Assembly (NCBI GenBank): GCA_030729785.1
Contig: JANQWS010000090.1
Location: 1-64,000 of the forward strand
DNA length: 64,000 nucleotides
Source: Algoriphagus sp.
GTDB taxonomy: Bacteria; Bacteroidota; Bacteroidia; Cytophagales; Cyclobacteriaceae
Direction of reading: 5' to 3'
A program made the position numbers and the translations under genes. A model generated the notes under the pieces. That model saw nothing but the letters and a program-made list of their open reading frames with translations. It ran no database searches and was not told the DNA's origin. Shown piece by piece: positions 43,908 through 53,554 of this stretch (position 1 is the first letter of the stretch; each line of letters begins with the position of its first letter).

Positions 43908-45691
43908 TCCGCAAATTGAAGACGAACAAGGTTGGCATACACACCTGCAGCATCTTGAACTAATTCTTGATGGGTACCTTGTTCCGCAATCTTCCCTTCC
44001 GTCAATACATATATTCGATCCACCTTGCGGATGGTCGCCAAGCGATGGGCAATTATAAGGGTTGTCCTTCCCTTCATCAATTCATTTAACGCTTCTTGAA
44101 CTAGGGCCTCTGATTCCGCATCCAAAGAGGAAGTAGCTTCATCCAGTACTAAAATTGCAGGATCCTTCAAAATTGCCCTAGCAATGGCCACTCGCTGTCG
44201 CTGCCCTCCAGAAAGTTTAATTCCTCGCTCCCCCACCAACGTATCCAACCCCTCTGGAAACTGAGCGATAAACTGCCAAGCATTTGCTTTTTTAGCAGCG
44301 CCAATAATCTCTTCCTCAGTAGCACCTGGCTTTGCATAGCCGATGTTGTCCCGGATACTACCCCCAAACAACAAAACTTCTTGAGGCACAATGCCAATTC
44401 TACTTCGCAAACTAGCCAAAGACCAATGGCTTATTGGCTTGCCATCAATTTGAATTTGGCCTGTAGTAACTTCATAAAAGCGAAGAAGTAATTGAATTAG
44501 GGTAGATTTTCCAGCCCCAGATGGGCCGACAAGAGCTATTTTTTCCCCAGGTTGAATTTGAAAAGATACCCCCTGCAATACTTCCGCCTCAGGTCGTGTC
44601 GGGTAATTAAATGTTACTCCCTTGAAATCAATAGATCCCTTACAATCGTGCAAGACTATTCCTTGCTCCACTTCTTCTTCTTCTTTTAATAATTCCACCA
44701 CTCGCTCTGAGCTTCCAATTGCCTTTTGTAGCTGGCTATAAATATCCCCCAATCCAGCAATGGAACCCCCAATAAAGGTGGTATACAAAACAAAGGAGAC
44801 CAATTCCCCAATACTCATTTCCCCGGAAGCAACCAAATTTGCTCCATACCACATCACCCCGACAATCCCTCCAAACAGCGCAAAAATAATGAAGGAAATA
44901 AATGCCCCTCGGTATTTGGCTGCGGACAAGGCTACCCGAACTACCTTATCTAAACCCTTGCTATACCGATTCACTTCATATCCTTCTCCAACAAAAGATT
45001 TGACGGTAGTAATCGACTGCAAGGTTTCCTCTACAATCACATTAGCAGCTGCAAGCTCGTCTTGTGTTTTTTTAGAGAGTTTTCGAATAAATTTTCCAAA
45101 AACCAATGCAAATAGCACCAGCACAGGAAAGGTGGCAAGCATAAATACGGTAAGCTTTGGCGTATTTATTAATAAAAAAGCAACCCCAGCAACCAGCGTC
45201 ACTACTTGCCGAAAAAGCTCAGCTAGTGTGGTGGAAAAAGTATCTTGAAGTAACCCGACATCTGAAGTGATTCGACTTAATAGCTCTCCTGTGCGGCGCT
45301 GGTCGAAAAAAGGAATCGGAAGCCGCACCAATCTGCCATAAACGGCTATACGAATATCTCGCATGGCCTTTTCTGAAACTAAAGCAAATAACCAAACCCT
45401 GAAAAAAGAAAAAACACTTTGCAAGGCTAAGATTCCTAAAAGTAGTAGGGCAATGTGATGAAGATCTGAAAAAATCCATACCTCACCCTGAGCAGTATCT
45501 ATTAGTTTACCTGCTACAAAAGGAAAACTCAGCAGGGTAAGTGAAGAAAATAATAAAAAAACTAAACCTGAAGTAAAAGCCCCTTTGTAAGGAATCAGAA
45601 ACTGGAAAATTTGGTTCAACTTACTTAGATTCTGCTTATTGAGCTTCCTTTTTTCTTCGGGCTCCAATGCAGTCCCTCGTTGCTTTGCCAT
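43904..45691 (-). CDS. ABC exporter, fused permease/ATPase (MsbA/BmrA-like)
   Basis: A half-transporter of 595 residues with six membrane segments (about 35-330) and a C-terminal ATPase: Walker A 'GPSGAGKST', signature 'LSGGQRQR', Walker B 'ILVLDEATSSLD' and H-loop 'LIIAHRLAT'. It would work as a dimer to export lipids or drugs. Nearby sugar transferase and methyltransferases make lipid-linked glycan export possible but unproven. Its 3' end overlaps the convergent methyltransferase. Confidence 0.93.
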   Translation of the reverse strand: MAKQRGTALEPEEKRKLNKQNLSKLNQIFQFLIPYKGAFTSGLVFLLFSSLTLLSFPFVAGKLIDTAQGEVWIFSDLHHIALLLLGILALQSVFSFFRVWLFALVSEKAMRDIRIAVYGRLVRLPIPFFDQRRTGELLSRITSDVGLLQDTFSTTLAELFRQVVTLVAGVAFLLINTPKLTVFMLATFPVLVLFALVFGKFIRKLSKKTQDELAAANVIVEETLQSITTVKSFVGEGYEVNRYSKGLDKVVRVALSAAKYRGAFISFIIFALFGGIVGVMWYGANLVASGEMSIGELVSFVLYTTFIGGSIAGLGDIYSQLQKAIGSSERVVELLKEEEEVEQGIVLHDCKGSIDFKGVTFNYPTRPEAEVLQGVSFQIQPGEKIALVGPSGAGKSTLIQLLLRFYEVTTGQIQIDGKPISHWSLASLRSRIGIVPQEVLLFGGSIRDNIGYAKPGATEEEIIGAAKKANAWQFIAQFPEGLDTLVGERGIKLSGGQRQRVAIARAILKDPAILVLDEATSSLDAESEALVQEALNELMKGRTTLIIAHRLATIRKVDRIYVLTEGKIAEQGTHQELVQDAAGVYANLVRLQFAD

Positions 45692-45778
45692 AATCTATTT
45701 AGCTATTCAAAGGACAAAAGTACAGTTTTCAAGGCGTAATTGATCAGAAAAATTGAAAGGAATCTGAGGAATAGCTCT

Positions 45779-46903
45779 TCAGTATCCCAATCTTTTTACA
45801 ATCTCTTCGCCTAAGGCTGCAGAATGTTTAAATCCATGGCCTGAACAAGCAGAAATCCATAAGAAATTAGGATTCCCTTCCATTGGTTCAATTAAAAAAC
45901 GAGCATCATCGGTGACTGTATAAAAGCATACCGCGCTTTTAACTACTTCCTTCTTCAAGCCATTGATCTTGCCCATAACTTTTTCCCTCCAAAAAATTTC
46001 TTTTTCCTCTTCAGAAACTATCCGATTAAGTTGGTCAGGATGCGTCACTTCCAAAAAAGATTCAGAAGCCATTTTTACGGTTTTCCCATCCAAAGAAGGA
46101 AACCCATAAATAAAATCTTCTGGATTTGGACCAAAACCCCACATCCATACCGGATAGCGTTCCCAGCCATCAAACCCCTCCTCTATGGCCAGCCAATACA
46201 ACACCTGGCGACAAATCTTCAATTTGGGTTGCATCCCTTTGGGTAAAAAATCCTTTACCCATCCACCAGCACTGAGTACGACTTGCCTGGCATGAACTAC
46301 TTTCCCATCCAATTCAAGTTGAAAATAAGACTCTTTTTGGAGAATGGACTGTACCTTAGAAGAGGTCCACACAGATGCTCCATTTTTCTTTGCCAGGTGC
46401 AACTGTGCTTGTAGGGCTAGTTCGGGAAAAAGATACCCCGCTTCCTGTTCCCAGTAAATCTTTCCGGTGGACGGGAGAATAAAGGCTGGGTAAGATTGTT
46501 GAAGCTCTTCTGGCCCAAAAATCCGATAGGCTACATGTTGGTTTTTAGCAAAACGGAGGGTCCTCTCCCAAAAACCCTCTACTCCATGCTTGGACCAAGG
46601 ATTACGTCCAGAATCTAAAAGAATCCCACCCGTCTTTGTCCGAATTTTTTCCCCATACGCTGCCTCTATTTCCTCCCATATTTCATGGGAACGTTTGGCT
46701 AACTTCACGTAATCTTCTCCTTCACCTACAGCCAATCGAGTAATACGGGTTTCTCCATGACTAGACCCCAATTGATGAGGAGGTTCATATTGGTCGATAC
46801 CAAGAATTTCCAATCCTTTTTTCTTACTAAGTTGGTACAGCACTGCACTTCCAACAGCCCCAAGACCAACGACAACGGTATCAAAAAAAGGTGCTTTCAT
46901 CAA
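45779..46903 (-). CDS. solA: FAD-dependent oxidase, sarcosine oxidase/N-methyltryptophan oxidase-like
   Basis: Oxidises a secondary amine with FAD and oxygen. The 374-residue protein has 'TVVVGLGAVGSAVLYQL' for FAD, 'LGSSHGETRITR' typical of monomeric sarcosine oxidases, and the cysteine in 'KSAVCFYTVTDD' at the site of covalent FAD attachment. 'WISACSGHGFKHSAALGE' is the conserved end. The substrate could be sarcosine, N-methyltryptophan or pipecolate. The symbol follows the closest known type and is tentative. Confidence 0.82.
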   Translation of the reverse strand: MMKAPFFDTVVVGLGAVGSAVLYQLSKKKGLEILGIDQYEPPHQLGSSHGETRITRLAVGEGEDYVKLAKRSHEIWEEIEAAYGEKIRTKTGGILLDSGRNPWSKHGVEGFWERTLRFAKNQHVAYRIFGPEELQQSYPAFILPSTGKIYWEQEAGYLFPELALQAQLHLAKKNGASVWTSSKVQSILQKESYFQLELDGKVVHARQVVLSAGGWVKDFLPKGMQPKLKICRQVLYWLAIEEGFDGWERYPVWMWGFGPNPEDFIYGFPSLDGKTVKMASESFLEVTHPDQLNRIVSEEEKEIFWREKVMGKINGLKKEVVKSAVCFYTVTDDARFLIEPMEGNPNFLWISACSGHGFKHSAALGEEIVKRLGY

Positions 46904-46969
46904 TAAATCGTACTGTAAGTTGAAGAGAACTCAGTTGCAAAAACCGTGCATACATACTTGGTTGGGTAC

Positions 46970-48196
46970 TTACAATTCTTGTGCGGCATTGACCTGTGAT
47001 GCAATCCAGGCTGGACGCCAAGAAGCAACCAATGTAATCGCCACCACGGCCAAACTTATCCACACTAAATCAGGCCAATGAACTCGTACTGGATACGCGT
47101 CGACTACACCTGAAATAATTCCTAAGGAAACCAATCCAAATTTATCCTGTGCACCTACTAATAACAGGCCCAAAATCAAACCTAATACCGCACCAGAAAA
47201 TGCTATCAATGCTCCTTGCTTCAAAAATATACCTTGAATCAATCTGTTTTTTGCCCCCATAGCCTTGAGAACTGCAAGGTCTTTTTTCTTTTCAATTGCC
47301 AGCATGCTTAAGGAAAAGAAAATATTGAAAGAAGCTAGCCCAAGAATAAAGGTGAGTGTCAAAAACACAAAAAGCTTTTCAAGTTTAACCGTCCGGATTA
47401 ATGTAGCATGCTGCTCATCCGCATTTTTAACATTAAATCTTACTCCCAAATGCTCCTGAACGGCCTTTTTAACAGACTCTACAGAATATCCTGGACTTAC
47501 TTTGAGTTCAAGTGCTGTTCGTTTTTGGCCATATTCCAACAGTTCTTTAAAAAAATTCAATGGGACTAGCACGTAGGAGTTGTCCACCCCCTGTTCCACG
47601 CTGAAAAATCCTCTCGGTTCAACTTGCCCAGAAGCATACAATTGGTTTGGATCCAAGGAAGCAGCGGATTTTGGGGCTTTTGGATAGTAAATTTTGAGTG
47701 AGGAATTGATGTCTTCCAAACGAACCGAAAGAGCAAAGGCCACCCCTCTTCCAAGAATAGCGGCTGGTCTTATCTCCGTACCTAGTGTAGACTCTCCCCA
47801 AAAAAAGCCTTTTTTAAATCGCTCGTGTTCAAAATAATTAGGAGATACTCCCTTGACTCGTGCCACTTGCTGATTCCCTCTGTATTCCAATAAGGCATTG
47901 TCTTCTATTATTTCTGTAACCAACTCCACCCCTTGTACCTGATTTAGTGCTTCCAACCATTCCTCACTGACCACAAAATTTTTCCCCACAGCTGCTGTCA
48001 CTTGAAGTTCGGAGTCAAAACTGGTAAATAGTCCGCGAATTAGGTCTTCTAGGCCATTAAATACAGACATAACAGCCACTAAAGCCATGGTGCTGATTGA
48101 CACGCCTACCATCGAGATAAGAGAAAGGATCGTGATGAAGTTTTGTTTCTTCTTACTACGAAAATACCGACCCGCTATAAAGGAACTTGTATTCAC
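46970..48196 (-). CDS. LolC/LolE-type ABC permease (FtsX domain)
   Basis: A 408-residue permease, probably for lipoprotein release from the inner membrane. It has an N-terminal membrane helix ('FITILSLISMVGVSISTMAL'), a large periplasmic domain (about 55-265) and three C-terminal helices with the FtsX pattern ('VLKAMGAKNRLIQGIFLKQG'). The start is a GTG at 48196, 15 bases after the rbfA stop, so it is co-transcribed with rbfA as in many Bacteroidota. The ATPase LolD is not in the window. Confidence 0.88.
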   Translation of the reverse strand: MNTSSFIAGRYFRSKKKQNFITILSLISMVGVSISTMALVAVMSVFNGLEDLIRGLFTSFDSELQVTAAVGKNFVVSEEWLEALNQVQGVELVTEIIEDNALLEYRGNQQVARVKGVSPNYFEHERFKKGFFWGESTLGTEIRPAAILGRGVAFALSVRLEDINSSLKIYYPKAPKSAASLDPNQLYASGQVEPRGFFSVEQGVDNSYVLVPLNFFKELLEYGQKRTALELKVSPGYSVESVKKAVQEHLGVRFNVKNADEQHATLIRTVKLEKLFVFLTLTFILGLASFNIFFSLSMLAIEKKKDLAVLKAMGAKNRLIQGIFLKQGALIAFSGAVLGLILGLLLVGAQDKFGLVSLGIISGVVDAYPVRVHWPDLVWISLAVVAITLVASWRPAWIASQVNAAQEL

Positions 48197-48211
48197 AGAA
48201 TCACCTCCAAT

Positions 48212-48589
48212 TTAATCTTCCTCTTCCTCCTCCTCTGGAGCAGGGGGAATGTGCAGATCTGAAATTACCTTGTCCATATGCTGGGCATAGGTTGCAGATT
48301 CATCTGAGAAAAATGCCAATTCAGGAATCACACGAACTGACTTCCCAATTCGCCTTGCCAAAGCGTGACGAATTTCCTTTTTATGTGCATTAATGCCATC
48401 AAAGTGTACCTTTGGTGTAGAAGACAAAAAACTTAGGTAGGCCTTTGCAAGACCCAAATCTGGGCTCATCAAAACTCGGGTAATCGTCACCAAGGTGGGG
48501 CCTACTACCTGTTTGGCTTCTTTTTGAAAAATATCACCCAATTCCTTTTGAATTAACTTGGCGTATTTTAATTGTCTTTTGCTTTCCAT
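48212..48589 (-). CDS. rbfA: Ribosome-binding factor A
   Basis: Assists late 30S subunit assembly. The 125 residues form a KH-like domain ('KRQLKYAKLIQKELGDIFQK', 'RIGKSVRVIPELAFFSDES') with a short acidic tail of alternating glutamate and aspartate. Length and motifs match RbfA. It starts a unit with the LolC-like gene. Confidence 0.94.
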   Translation of the reverse strand: MESKRQLKYAKLIQKELGDIFQKEAKQVVGPTLVTITRVLMSPDLGLAKAYLSFLSSTPKVHFDGINAHKKEIRHALARRIGKSVRVIPELAFFSDESATYAQHMDKVISDLHIPPAPEEEEEED

Positions 48590-48606
48590 CTGAAGTATTT
48601 ATGATG

Positions 48607-48614
48607 CAAATTTA
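48607..48614 (-). promoter_or_regulatory. Candidate -7 box for rbfA
   Basis: TAAATTTG on the minus strand matches TAnnTTTG and lies 17 bases before the rbfA ATG. A matching -33 box is not seen. Confidence 0.35.
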
Positions 48615-48671
48615 GCGAAATACTTGGGCATGCTTTAATTTCGAGTCAAAACCAAATTTACCTCCACTCCC

Positions 48672-50063
48672 TTGCTTAGCTTTTTTAAAGTAAATGACCC
48701 TTTTCGCTTAGTTGGAATTGCAATCTACCTGATTGCATTTAGCGTAATTTCTTGGGTATTTTTTTCATTTCCAAATACCACTCCCATGCTAATCTGGATG
48801 GTCTTGGGTGAACGACTCAGTGAGGGCTATTTTCTTTATGTAGACGTAATTGACGATACAGGACCCTTATCTGCGGGGGTATTTACTGGTTTGCACTTGT
48901 TGTTTGGTCGAAGTGAACTCGCCTACTTTTTTTTAGGTAAGGTACTCACCTTTTTTCAAATCTATTACTGGAATCATACCCTAATAAAATACCGTGTTTT
49001 TGATGAGAACTCCTACTTACCCGCCATTGTACTTGCCGCACTTTTTCATTTTTCATTTGACTTGACCTACCTATCTCCAACCTTATTGGGTAGCACCTTT
49101 TTATTATTGGCATTTGGGCAACTTTTCTCCCATACCGTACTGCAAAAAGAAAGTAATGAATCCACCCTATTGATTGGTATTTATGGAGGGCTTGCTACCG
49201 GCTTCCATTGGAATTTCGTGTTTTTCCTTCCCTTCTTAATCTTCACAGGCCTAGCGATTTCAGGTTTTACCATACGACAGTTATTTCTGTCTATTATGGG
49301 CTTTATAATGCCTATCCTGCTCATTTTGGTATTTTATTTTTGGAACGATGGCCTGATGCAGGCACTGCAAGTTTGGCCGATGGTTTTTACCTATCCCAAC
49401 TATGCTTACCAACCCTATTTGAGCTGGCTTCTACCTGGACTTCTCCCATTATTAATTGCTTTTGCGGGCTTTTTCATCGGTACTTTCTTTAGAGGCGCGA
49501 CCATCAACCAACAAAAGCAGCGTCAACTAATTGTCATTTGGCTAATGTTTTCAGCAGGTTTATTCTTTCTAATAAAAAATACTGCCACCTACCAGCTCGT
49601 TATTTTACTTCCAGGATTAAGCTATTTTATCTGTCATTTTTTTCTTCATTTTAGTTGGAGAATTCTAATTAAACCTGCATTTCTAGGACTGATTTTAATT
49701 TTACCGCTTTGGACAATTACCTATTGGACGTCACGTATACCGGTAGATACTACTTATTTTGTGCAATCAAAAGGGGATCAAGCACCGATGCCCCAGGGCA
49801 GCGTGTTGGTTTTGGAAGAGGATCCCAGTCCTTACTTGGGTAGGCCTTTAGGCGGGCCATTTTTAAACTTTCACTTATCCAAAAGCTACCTCAATCAAGA
49901 AAAATCCTTGTCCCAGAAAACACAAATTTTTGAAATGATTCGAAAACAGCAACCTGAACAAATACTGGATAGGGAGGGACTATTTAGGTCCCTTTTAGAA
50001 GAATTACCTGCCCTTTCTGAATTATACTTGGAAACAAAACCGGGGGTATTTGTGAAAAAATAA
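48672..50063 (+). CDS. Unknown polytopic membrane protein
   Basis: I do not recognise a named family. The 463 residues hold about eleven hydrophobic segments up to residue 350 and a soluble C-terminal domain of about 110 residues ('KGDQAPMPQGSVLVLEED' onward). A loop after the first segment reads 'GERLSEGYFLYVDVIDDTG', with acidic residues near the membrane, as seen in some GT-C glycosyltransferases. The opening 'MLSFFKVNDPFRL' resembles a group of Bacteroidota membrane proteins of unknown role. The start is a TTG at 48672; the next ATG would remove the first helix. Confidence 0.75.
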   Translation: MLSFFKVNDPFRLVGIAIYLIAFSVISWVFFSFPNTTPMLIWMVLGERLSEGYFLYVDVIDDTGPLSAGVFTGLHLLFGRSELAYFFLGKVLTFFQIYYWNHTLIKYRVFDENSYLPAIVLAALFHFSFDLTYLSPTLLGSTFLLLAFGQLFSHTVLQKESNESTLLIGIYGGLATGFHWNFVFFLPFLIFTGLAISGFTIRQLFLSIMGFIMPILLILVFYFWNDGLMQALQVWPMVFTYPNYAYQPYLSWLLPGLLPLLIAFAGFFIGTFFRGATINQQKQRQLIVIWLMFSAGLFFLIKNTATYQLVILLPGLSYFICHFFLHFSWRILIKPAFLGLILILPLWTITYWTSRIPVDTTYFVQSKGDQAPMPQGSVLVLEEDPSPYLGRPLGGPFLNFHLSKSYLNQEKSLSQKTQIFEMIRKQQPEQILDREGLFRSLLEELPALSELYLETKPGVFVKK

Positions 50064-50065
50064 GG

Positions 50066-50117
50066 TTATCCACAAACCCCCCAGCAGCATAAAATCTGTT
50101 TGAATTACTGTGAATAA
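50066..50117. other. Pair of DnaA-box sequences
   Basis: A perfect TTATCCACA lies at 50066-50074 and a one-mismatch TGTGAATAA at 50109-50117, facing each other. They sit between the convergent membrane-protein gene and rpiB. The bases after the second box read 'atcagctaaaaa', the same 12-mer that follows the perfect box at 22143. Confidence 0.4.
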
Positions 50118-50130
50118 TCAGCTAAAAAAA

Positions 50131-50156
50131 AAGGCTCGATCATAAAATCGAGCCTT
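50131..50156 (-). terminator. Terminator of the glyA-tatC-rpiB operon
   Basis: A 10-bp perfect stem (aaggctcgat / atcgagcctt) has a 6-base loop and nine A at 50124-50132 giving the minus-strand T-tail. It follows the rpiB stop by 9 bases. Confidence 0.9.
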
Positions 50157-50165
50157 AATTATGTT

Positions 50166-50609
50166 TTAGGAACAGGAAATTTTTGACACCCTACCTTGAT
50201 GTCTCCCTCCCTCAAATGAGGTAGAAATAAAGATCTCCACTAATTTTTGCGCTAGCTCGTAGGTAATAAACCGTGCTGGTATCGCCAATACATTTGCGTC
50301 GTTGTGCTGTCTCGCTAAAGCTGCCAATTCTTCATTCCAGCATAAGGCTGCACGGATTCCTTGGTGTTTATTTGCTGTGATTGCAACCCCATTTCCACTC
50401 CCACAGATTACAATCCCCAAGTCAAATTCTCCCAACTCGACTGCCTGAGTAAGTGGGTGCACGTAATCGGGATAATCTACCGAATCCGTAGAAGCTGGGC
50501 CAAAATCCTCCACAAAGTACCCTAGCTTACTCAAATGCTGAATAAGTTCCTTTTTGTAGGTAAAACCTGCATGGTCTCCTCCCAAAGCGATGCGCTTTAT
50601 ATTTCTCAT
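50166..50609 (-). CDS. rpiB: Ribose-5-phosphate isomerase B
   Basis: Interconverts ribose 5-phosphate and ribulose 5-phosphate. The 147 residues contain 'IALGGDHAGFTYKKELI', the catalytic cysteine in 'VICGSGNGVAITANK' and the histidine/arginine pair in 'ARQHNDANVLAIPAR'. The ATG overlaps the tatC stop by 4 bases. Last gene of the glyA-tatC-rpiB unit. Confidence 0.95.
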   Translation of the reverse strand: MRNIKRIALGGDHAGFTYKKELIQHLSKLGYFVEDFGPASTDSVDYPDYVHPLTQAVELGEFDLGIVICGSGNGVAITANKHQGIRAALCWNEELAALARQHNDANVLAIPARFITYELAQKLVEIFISTSFEGGRHQGRVSKISCS

Positions 50610-51457
50610 TCGTCTACGTTTTTAGTCCCCAATTCTGCTTCCTTTAACGCACGCTTTTTTTCCAATCGCTTTGCTATTTCAATCCCCACCTCGTACAAAA
50701 CGACGATAGGCATTGCAATCAATAATTGACTAATTACATCGGGAGGCGTAATCACTGCTGAGAGTACTAGAATTACCACAATTGAATGTTTACGGTATGC
50801 TTTCAACATACGAGAGGTAACCAATCCGGACATCGATAAGAAATACACCACTACAGGCAATTGAAACATGATCGCGGATGCCAATACCAGCATAGAAAGC
50901 GTAGAAACATAAGAGGTAATATCAAATTCATTGGTAATACTTGGATCAAGCTGGTAATTAGCCAAGAAATTGATGGAAAGGGGAGATAAAATATAATACC
51001 CAAATGAAGCCCCTGAAAGGAACAGAAAGCTTACAAAAAATACTGCACCTCGAGCGGCATTTTTTTCCTTGGAGTACAAACCTGGACTAATAAACCTCCA
51101 GACTTCCCAGAATAGATAGGGAAATGCAGCGATTATTCCAACTACAAAACTCGAAGTCATGTGCATTGAAAATTGACCTGTCATCTGCCTACTTTGAATG
51201 GTAAATGGTAGGTCATCTATACACAAAGCGGTTACCCCCAAATAATTACCTACTTCACAAAGCAGGCGATACGTCAAAAAATCAACCTTAGATGGACCTA
51301 AAATCAATATTCCAAAAACAAAATCCTTGGCAATAAACGCTGCCACTGAAAATACGAGAACCGCTGAAACCGCTCGAAGTATATGCCACCTCAACGCTTC
51401 CAAATGGTCTAAGAAGGACATCCCTTCCTCTTCTTCCTGGTATTGATCTAGAGCCAC
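50606..51457 (-). CDS. tatC: Sec-independent protein translocase TatC
   Basis: Core receptor of the twin-arginine export pathway in the inner membrane. The 283 residues show the TatC opening 'MSFLDHLEALRWHILRA', six membrane segments, and 'FWEVWRFISPGLYSKEKNAA' with the conserved glutamate of the signal-peptide site. The start is a GTG at 51457. tatA/B are not in the window. It lies 13 bases after glyA and overlaps rpiB. Confidence 0.95.
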   Translation of the reverse strand: MALDQYQEEEEGMSFLDHLEALRWHILRAVSAVLVFSVAAFIAKDFVFGILILGPSKVDFLTYRLLCEVGNYLGVTALCIDDLPFTIQSRQMTGQFSMHMTSSFVVGIIAAFPYLFWEVWRFISPGLYSKEKNAARGAVFFVSFLFLSGASFGYYILSPLSINFLANYQLDPSITNEFDITSYVSTLSMLVLASAIMFQLPVVVYFLSMSGLVTSRMLKAYRKHSIVVILVLSAVITPPDVISQLLIAMPIVVLYEVGIEIAKRLEKKRALKEAELGTKNVDE

Positions 51458-51470
51458 TTTTTCTGACTAA

Positions 51471-52739
51471 TTAGTACAAAGGAAATTTGACCATCCATGC
51501 ATTGACCTCGGCTTTAATGCTTGCCAAAGCTGCATCATCTTGATGGTGTTGAAGCGCACGATCAATTAGACCTACGATCTTTTTCATGTCCTCCTCTTTC
51601 AATCCTCTTGTAGTCACAGCGGCTGTACCTACACGCATTCCCGAAGTAACAAATGGGGATTTGGTGTCAAAGGGCACCATATTTTTATTGATAGTAATAT
51701 CCACTTTACCAAGTGTCTCTTCGGCAATCTTTCCTGTCAACTCCTTATTCCGGAGGTCAATTAACATCAAGTGATTGTCTGTACCTCCGGAGATCAATTG
51801 ATATCCTCTTGCCACAAATTCTGCAGCCATCACCGAAGCATTCAATTTTACTTGAACAACATACTCCATGTACTCATCTGAAAGTGCCTCTTCAAAAGCC
51901 ACTGCCTTAGCCGCAATAATATGTTCCAATGGCCCCCCTTGTGTACCTGGAAATACTCCCATATCCAACAAGGAAGACATTTTTTTGATTTCTCCTTTGG
52001 GTGTGGTTAATCCCCAAGGATTATCAAAGTCTTCACGCATAAGAATCAACCCACCCCTAGGACCTCTTAGCGTTTTGTGGGTAGTAGTAGTTACAATATG
52101 ACAATGTTCCAATGGGTCATTGAGCAAGCCTCGGGCGATTAACCCGGAAGGGTGAGAAATATCAGCAAGAAGCAGTGCATCTACCTCATCGGCGATTTCG
52201 CGCAAACGAGCATAATCCCAATCTCTTGAATAGGCCGAAGCTCCGCAAATAATCATTTTTGGACGAACCGCAAGTGCTTTTTCCGCTACTTTATCGTAAT
52301 CAATTACTCCAGTAGCTTCCTCTACCCCATAAAAATTGGCTTGGTACAATTTCCCAGAAAAATTTACAGGTGATCCATGGGTCAGGTGACCTCCATGTGC
52401 TAAATCAAAACCCAAAATTGCATCTCCAGGCTTTAAGCAAGCAAGCATTACTGCTGCATTGGCCTGAGCTCCAGAATGCGGCTGCACATTTGCCCAGGCC
52501 GCCCCAAATAGTTTTTTTGCTCGATCTATGGCTAATTGCTCAATCTCATCGACTACCTCACAGCCTCCGTAATACCGCTTGCTAGGAAGACCTTCTGCAT
52601 ATTTATTGGTTAATACGCTTCCAGCTGCCTCCATTACTTGTTTGGAAGTAAAATTCTCGGAAGCTATCAGCTCAATACCACGCTTTTGTCTGTCTTCTTC
52701 TTGGGAGATAAGGCCAAAAATTAATAAATCTCTTTTCAT
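51471..52739 (-). CDS. glyA: Serine hydroxymethyltransferase
   Basis: PLP enzyme that makes glycine and methylene-tetrahydrofolate from serine. The 422 residues include '[17 protein letters not shown]', '[17 protein letters not shown]' and the PLP lysine in '[14 protein letters not shown]'. Length is normal. It is first in the unit with tatC and rpiB, with a good promoter 70 bases upstream. Confidence 0.97.
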   Translation of the reverse strand: MKRDLLIFGLISQEEDRQKRGIELIASENFTSKQVMEAAGSVLTNKYAEGLPSKRYYGGCEVVDEIEQLAIDRAKKLFGAAWANVQPHSGAQANAAVMLACLKPGDAILGFDLAHGGHLTHGSPVNFSGKLYQANFYGVEEATGVIDYDKVAEKALAVRPKMIICGASAYSRDWDYARLREIADEVDALLLADISHPSGLIARGLLNDPLEHCHIVTTTTHKTLRGPRGGLILMREDFDNPWGLTTPKGEIKKMSSLLDMGVFPGTQGGPLEHIIAAKAVAFEEALSDEYMEYVVQVKLNASVMAAEFVARGYQLISGGTDNHLMLIDLRNKELTGKIAEETLGKVDITINKNMVPFDTKSPFVTSGMRVGTAAVTTRGLKEEDMKKIVGLIDRALQHHQDDAALASIKAEVNAWMVKFPLY

Positions 52740-52808
52740 AAGTAAGGGGAAATAAACACGAAGAAACTGTAAGAAAACTATGCCACCCTATCTGGCGGAT
52801 TGGGAATA

Positions 52809-52839
52809 CAAAAATAACCCTAAAGTCCTGATTATCCAA
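52809..52839 (-). promoter_or_regulatory. Candidate sigma-A promoter for glyA-tatC-rpiB
   Basis: On the minus strand TTG (52839-52837) and TATTTTTG (52816-52809) are 20 bases apart, matching the phylum consensus in both boxes and spacing. The leader would be about 65 bases. Confidence 0.55.
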
Positions 52840-52958
52840 TCCAATCTATGCTAGGAAGCCTACTAAAATTGAATTTTATAACTCAACCTTAAAAATCAAT
52901 CTACAACGCCCAATCTTTCTAGAAAATACAGTACTTTATCCTTTCAAAACGAAAGCGT

Positions 52959-53330
52959 ATGGATTTTCAGTTTAGACCCCCAACCTATTTTTCCGAAGGG
53001 ATTACCTCCGTTTTGTTGGTGCGGCTACACTATCCAGAGAGCACATGGGGAGAACAAATTAGCATTTACGGCCATGCGATGGACCAAAAAATACACTTCG
53101 AAGCAGTAGATTTTTATGGAAACGACTACCTACTTTACCCGAGTACAAGCGAGGAACCACTTAGCCTAGAAGAATTAATTTACCTTATTGAAGGAATGCA
53201 ACTCAATCAAGATCGACTTGAAGGAAATATGGAATTGGTGTTGGATGGGTTTCCAGAAACTACCAGTGACTGGTATCCCCAACTAAAAAGTTATTTTGAA
53301 GAAAAACGAAAACAAGTCGGCCTAAACTAA
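52959..53330 (+). CDS. Unknown small soluble protein
   Basis: A 123-residue acidic protein that I do not recognise. It has no signal peptide, membrane segment or cysteine. The first half is probably beta-stranded ('SVLLVRLHYPESTWGEQISI'), the second helical, with 'LSLEELIYLIEGMQLNQDRL'. It converges with and overlaps the next gene by 4 bases. The two sit between the glyA unit and an AEC carrier. Confidence 0.7.
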   Translation: MDFQFRPPTYFSEGITSVLLVRLHYPESTWGEQISIYGHAMDQKIHFEAVDFYGNDYLLYPSTSEEPLSLEELIYLIEGMQLNQDRLEGNMELVLDGFPETTSDWYPQLKSYFEEKRKQVGLN

Positions 53331-53554
53331 AAATCAAAAATCGGAGATTTGGTGTAGGTCAACTCTTTCAGGCGTAGCCAGCAAGCATAGGTTTTAAAAT
53401 CCAAACATTCATTCAAAACTACCCCAGGAAGTTCCACCCTTTTTAACCGGTAGCTAGGCAGCCATTCCTTAAATGATTTTTTCTCCTGTTCAGAAAAATA
53501 AGTAAGTGGAATCCACTTTTCTCCTTCGATGTAAATTGGCAAGTGATTGGTCAT
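53327..53554 (-). CDS. Unknown small protein
   Basis: A 75-residue protein from the ATG at 53554; the frame is open to 53596, giving 89 residues, but the ATG start is better placed before 'NHLPIYIEGEKWIPLTYF'. It holds two cysteines ('NECLDF', 'YACWLRL') and no membrane segment. No family is recognised. Its 3' end overlaps the neighbouring convergent gene. Confidence 0.55.
   Translation of the reverse strand: MTNHLPIYIEGEKWIPLTYFSEQEKKSFKEWLPSYRLKRVELPGVVLNECLDFKTYACWLRLKELTYTKSPIFDF

Noticed and set aside
44760-45248. 162-codon frame on the plus strand inside the ABC exporter gene
   Set aside because: It is the antisense of the membrane domain; no domain features and no start context.
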